Assembly (NCBI GenBank): GCA_012798025.1
Contig: JAAZNX010000039.1
Location: forward strand, 1 to 6,371
Direction of reading: 5' to 3'
DNA: 6,371 nt
Origin: Methanothrix sp.
GTDB lineage: Archaea > Halobacteriota > Methanosarcinia > Methanotrichales > Methanotrichaceae
Part shown: piece by piece, positions 4,096 through 6,371 of the stretch
How positions within the stretch are numbered: the stretch's first letter is position 1
How the letters are laid out: every line of letters starts with the position of its first letter
Translations under genes and position numbers: made by a program
The notes under the pieces: model-generated
Databases searched by the model: none
Told to the model about the DNA's origin: nothing
What the model saw: the letters and a program-made list of their open reading frames with translations, nothing else

Positions 4096-5901
4096 TCACT
4101 CCACAGTCACGCACTTTGCCAGGTTCCTAGGTTTGTCGATGGGCAGGCCAAGCTTGTTGGCAGTGTAGTAGGCCATGAGCTGCACGGCGACGGTTGCCAG
4201 CACTGCGGAGAATACCGGCCTGGTCTCTGGAAGCTCGATCACAACGCTCGCCACCTTGCCGATGTCCGGATCGCCCTCAGTTGCCAGCGCGATGACGTCA
4301 GCTCCGCGGGCCCTGACCTCCTTGATATTTGACTGAATCTTCTTTCCGCAGGTGGCAAGCGCCACGACTGGCGTCTTCTCGGTTATCAGGGCCAGTGGTC
4401 CATGCTTCAGCTCTCCTCCAGCATAGCCCTCTGAGGGGATATATGCGATCTCCTTCATCTTCAGGGCGCCCTCCAGGGAGATTGGATAAAGGTAATCCCG
4501 CCCAATGAAGAAGTAGCATCCAGCCCCAGCGTATGTCTCAGCAATCTCGCGAAGCGTCTCTCTCTTCTCCAAGACCCTCTGCACCAGGCCCGGAAGCCTT
4601 GTGAGCTCGATGAGCATCTTCCTGGCCTGGTCTGGCGTCAGATGGCCGCGAGCCCTGCCAAGTCGTATGGAGAGCAAGATGAGCGCCACAAGCTGCGCGG
4701 TGAAGGTCTTGGTAGCAGCCACTCCGATCTCAGGCCCGCAGCGTGTGTAGATCGTGCTCCCCACCAGCTCCGTCACAGTCGAACCTACGACGTTGGTTAT
4801 CGCCAGGCTTGGCAGGCCGCAGGTCTTGGCCTTCTTGAGGGCCAGAAGAGTATCTGCTGTCTCTCCCGACTGGGTGATGCCCAGGAGCAAAGTTCTGGGG
4901 CGCACCTGAAGCTGCTGGAACTCGGAAGCTACCTCCACATCCACAGGCAGGCCGGCCGCGCGGGCAAAGAGATACTTGGCAAGCAGCCCTGCGTGGTAGG
5001 AGGTGCCGCATGCGATTATGACAACGCGCTCCAGGGCCTCGAGCTCCTCATCGCTCATGCCCAGATCGAGCCGCACATCTCCATCGATCTCCGAAATCCT
5101 TCCGGCGACGGTCTCCCGAATGGCCCGCGGCTGCTCATGGATCTCTTTTAGCATGAAGTGCGGATAGCCGCCACGCTCAGCAGCATCAGCATCCCATGTT
5201 ATGCGCTCCATTTGAATGGGTTGGGGCATCCCTGCCAGATCCATCATCTCCACCCTGTCCGCATAGACGCGAGAGATCTCACCATCCCTCATGCGGATCA
5301 CATCTTTGGTATAGGGCAGAAGCGCAGGCACATCCGAGGCCACGTAGATTGCATTCTCGCCCTTGCCAAGCACCAGAGGGCTGTCTTTACGTGCACAGAC
5401 AAGGTAAGGAGAGCTCGCCGCCAGAACTGCAATGGCATATGAGCCCTCAACGCGCTCAAGGGCTTTGCATACTGCCTCGAACAGGTCGCCCTTGTAATAA
5501 AAGTGAATGAGATGTGCCAGCACCTCGCTGTCCGTCTCAGACAGAAACTCATAGCCCATCTCCATCAATAGATCTCGTAAATCCAGGTAATTCTCGATGA
5601 TGCCGTTGTGAACTATGGCAATCTCACCTGATGTGTGAGGATGAGCATTCTTGTCGCTCGGCTTGCCGTGCGTCGCCCAGCGGGTGTGGCCTATGCCCAT
5701 ACAGTCTCCAGGACAGCCCAAGCCTGTATAGACCTTCTCCAGGTCAGCGATCCTCCCGACTGATTTGAAGACCTCGATCTTCTCGTCGGACTTGATCGCA
5801 ACGCCTGCGGAATCATAACCCCTGTACTCCAGCCGTTTCAAAGTATCAAAGAGTATCGGCCCTGCCAACTCATCCCCGATGTATGCAACGATTCCACACA
5901 T
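4096..5901 (-). CDS. glmS: Glutamine-fructose-6-phosphate aminotransferase (isomerizing)
   Basis: This cytosolic enzyme makes glucosamine-6-phosphate and glutamate from fructose-6-phosphate and glutamine, the entry step of UDP-GlcNAc synthesis. It has 601 residues (E. coli 609). The N-terminal class II glutaminase domain (about 1-240) begins MCGIVAYIG, with C2 the nucleophile once Met is removed. It also has LEYRGYDSAG (24-33), GHTRWATHG (71-79), HNG (98-100) and ETDSE (122-126). Two SIS isomerase domains follow: CGTSYHAG (298-305), QSGET (344-348), EIGVAATKTFTAQL (391-404) and SLEGALKMKEIAYIPSEGYA onward, with E484 and H500. The C-terminal PRNLAKCVTVE carries K596, equivalent to the sugar-binding lysine of E. 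coli. ATG 5901 is the start because it puts Cys at position 2; the TTG just before it would not. It overlaps the upstream GlmU-like stop as TGATG. CPGDC at 63-67, just before GHTRW, is a slightly unusual pair of cysteines. Confidence 0.98.
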   Translation of the reverse strand: MCGIVAYIGDELAGPILFDTLKRLEYRGYDSAGVAIKSDEKIEVFKSVGRIADLEKVYTGLGCPGDCMGIGHTRWATHGKPSDKNAHPHTSGEIAIVHNGIIENYLDLRDLLMEMGYEFLSETDSEVLAHLIHFYYKGDLFEAVCKALERVEGSYAIAVLAASSPYLVCARKDSPLVLGKGENAIYVASDVPALLPYTKDVIRMRDGEISRVYADRVEMMDLAGMPQPIQMERITWDADAAERGGYPHFMLKEIHEQPRAIRETVAGRISEIDGDVRLDLGMSDEELEALERVVIIACGTSYHAGLLAKYLFARAAGLPVDVEVASEFQQLQVRPRTLLLGITQSGETADTLLALKKAKTCGLPSLAITNVVGSTVTELVGSTIYTRCGPEIGVAATKTFTAQLVALILLSIRLGRARGHLTPDQARKMLIELTRLPGLVQRVLEKRETLREIAETYAGAGCYFFIGRDYLYPISLEGALKMKEIAYIPSEGYAGGELKHGPLALITEKTPVVALATCGKKIQSNIKEVRARGADVIALATEGDPDIGKVASVVIELPETRPVFSAVLATVAVQLMAYYTANKLGLPIDKPRNLAKCVTVE

Positions 5902-6371
5902 CAACAGATCACCCTGCTGTCCCGCTCGATCTGGCCGCGAACCGTCGCTCCAGAGCCGACACGCACGCCAGTTCCAGCGACTGTTCCGGAATTTATGAAG
6001 ACCCTGCTTCCCGCCATAAAATCATCAGCAAGGATAGCACCAAACTCCGCCCTGTAAAAGGCGTCCTCCACCTCCACCACACAGGAGCCTGTTTCTGTGA
6101 CAATATGGTCTCCCAGAACACAGCTTGCACCCACAACAGAGTCGGAAATTATTGACATGGAACCGATCCGGGCCTCTTGCATTATGATGCTGTTTCTGAT
6201 CTCGGAATGGGAACCTATCCTGACAGAGTCTCCAATAGAAGTTGAGGGCAGGATGGTTGCATTAGGACCAATATCGCAGTCTTCGCCTATGCAGGCCGGC
6301 CCGACCAGGTACGAACCTGAGCGAATAATGCTTCCTTTGCCAATTTGCACTGCACCCCGAACCTGGGCGCC
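5901..6371 (-). CDS. C-terminal part of GlmU-like sugar-phosphate nucleotidyltransferase (left-handed beta-helix), cut by window edge
   Basis: The frame is open to the right window edge, so this is only the last 156 residues; GTG 6350 is not likely to be the true start. The sequence is hexapeptide-repeat, left-handed beta-helix protein: IGKGSIIRSGSYLVGPACIG, EDCDIGPNATI, then SIGDSVRIGSHSEIRNSIIM and a closing GTVAGTGVRVGSGATV. This matches the C-terminal domain of archaeal bifunctional GlmU-type enzymes (about 400 residues), where an N-terminal nucleotidyltransferase domain should precede it. It ends in a TGA that overlaps glmS as TGATG, so the pair forms an operon for amino-sugar nucleotide synthesis. 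Compared with what I recall of characterised archaeal GlmU, the acetyltransferase residues seem replaced: RIGSMSIISDS in place of the usual His/Tyr segment, VLGDHIVTETG in place of NxGAGT, and YRAEFGA in place of RRKLGA. It may therefore be a paralogue that transfers only the nucleotidyl group, so I give no symbol. Confidence 0.88.
   Translation of the reverse strand, partial: GAQVRGAVQIGKGSIIRSGSYLVGPACIGEDCDIGPNATILPSTSIGDSVRIGSHSEIRNSIIMQEARIGSMSIISDSVVGASCVLGDHIVTETGSCVVEVEDAFYRAEFGAILADDFMAGSRVFINSGTVAGTGVRVGSGATVRGQIERDSRVIC
5907..5914 (-). promoter_or_regulatory. Strong Shine-Dalgarno site for glmS
   Basis: Read leftward, GGGTGATC lies 5 nt before ATG 5901. GGTGATC is complementary to the archaeal 16S rRNA tail. 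It sits inside the last codons of the GlmU-like gene. It favours ATG 5901 over the in-frame TTG at 5904 and suggests that glmS is efficiently reinitiated after the upstream gene. Confidence 0.8.

Noticed and set aside
4642..5151. Rightward 169-codon open frame opposite glmS
   Set aside because: It lies wholly antisense to strongly conserved glmS codons, has no recognisable domain and no Shine-Dalgarno site; it is a shadow of the GC-rich glmS gene.
1..6371. CRISPR arrays, tRNAs, rRNA, transposase or integrase genes
   Set aside because: No spaced direct repeats, no cloverleaf or conserved rRNA segments and no transposase motifs were seen on either strand.

Overview
The window looks like chromosomal DNA of an acetoclastic methanogen-type euryarchaeon, most like Methanothrix (Methanosaeta) or a close relative in the Methanosarcinales. 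The evidence is a Tfx-family regulator (a family essentially confined to methanogens and other Euryarchaeota), a DUF1616 membrane protein (typical of archaeal cell-surface loci), an archaeal-type GlmU-GlmS pair, a Shine-Dalgarno site matching the archaeal 16S tail (GGGTGATC), and sequon-rich exported proteins that fit archaeal N-glycosylation. Assignment to a genus is inference. No mobile element, CRISPR array, tRNA or rRNA is visible.

Layout. (1) At the left edge, a small two-helix membrane protein reads rightward (about 25-237) and may begin outside the window. (2) A tightly packed leftward operon spans 2753 to 312. In transcription order it holds a DUF1616 membrane protein with a sequon-rich external domain, a 137-residue soluble protein of unknown family, a Tfx-type helix-turn-helix regulator, and a secreted protein with an Ig-like/surface-type beta domain. 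Junctions are 6 nt apart or overlap by 14 and 4 nt, so the four are very probably co-transcribed and translationally coupled. (3) A 464-nt interval (2754-3217) has no confident gene. It holds a possible decayed leftward reading frame, a 25-codon upstream reading frame that overlaps the DUF1616 start in an ATGA and contains two A-runs around a hairpin, and probable divergent promoters. (4) A rightward CPBP-family intramembrane protease (3218-4090) is tail-to-tail, with only 5 nt between stop codons, with (5) a leftward glmU-like/glmS pair (6371 to 4096). The glmU-like gene is cut by the right edge.

How they fit together. GlmS makes glucosamine-6-phosphate from fructose-6-phosphate and glutamine. 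The GlmU-like partner should act later in nucleotide-sugar synthesis, feeding UDP-GlcNAc-type donors for glycoprotein or polysaccharide synthesis. Its beta-helix domain, however, seems to lack the residues known to be needed for acetyl transfer. The DUF1616 protein and the secreted protein carry many N-glycosylation sequons and are plausible consumers of such sugars. The best candidate for an undescribed system is the four-gene operon joining a membrane anchor, an unknown cytoplasmic protein, a transcription regulator and a secreted protein.
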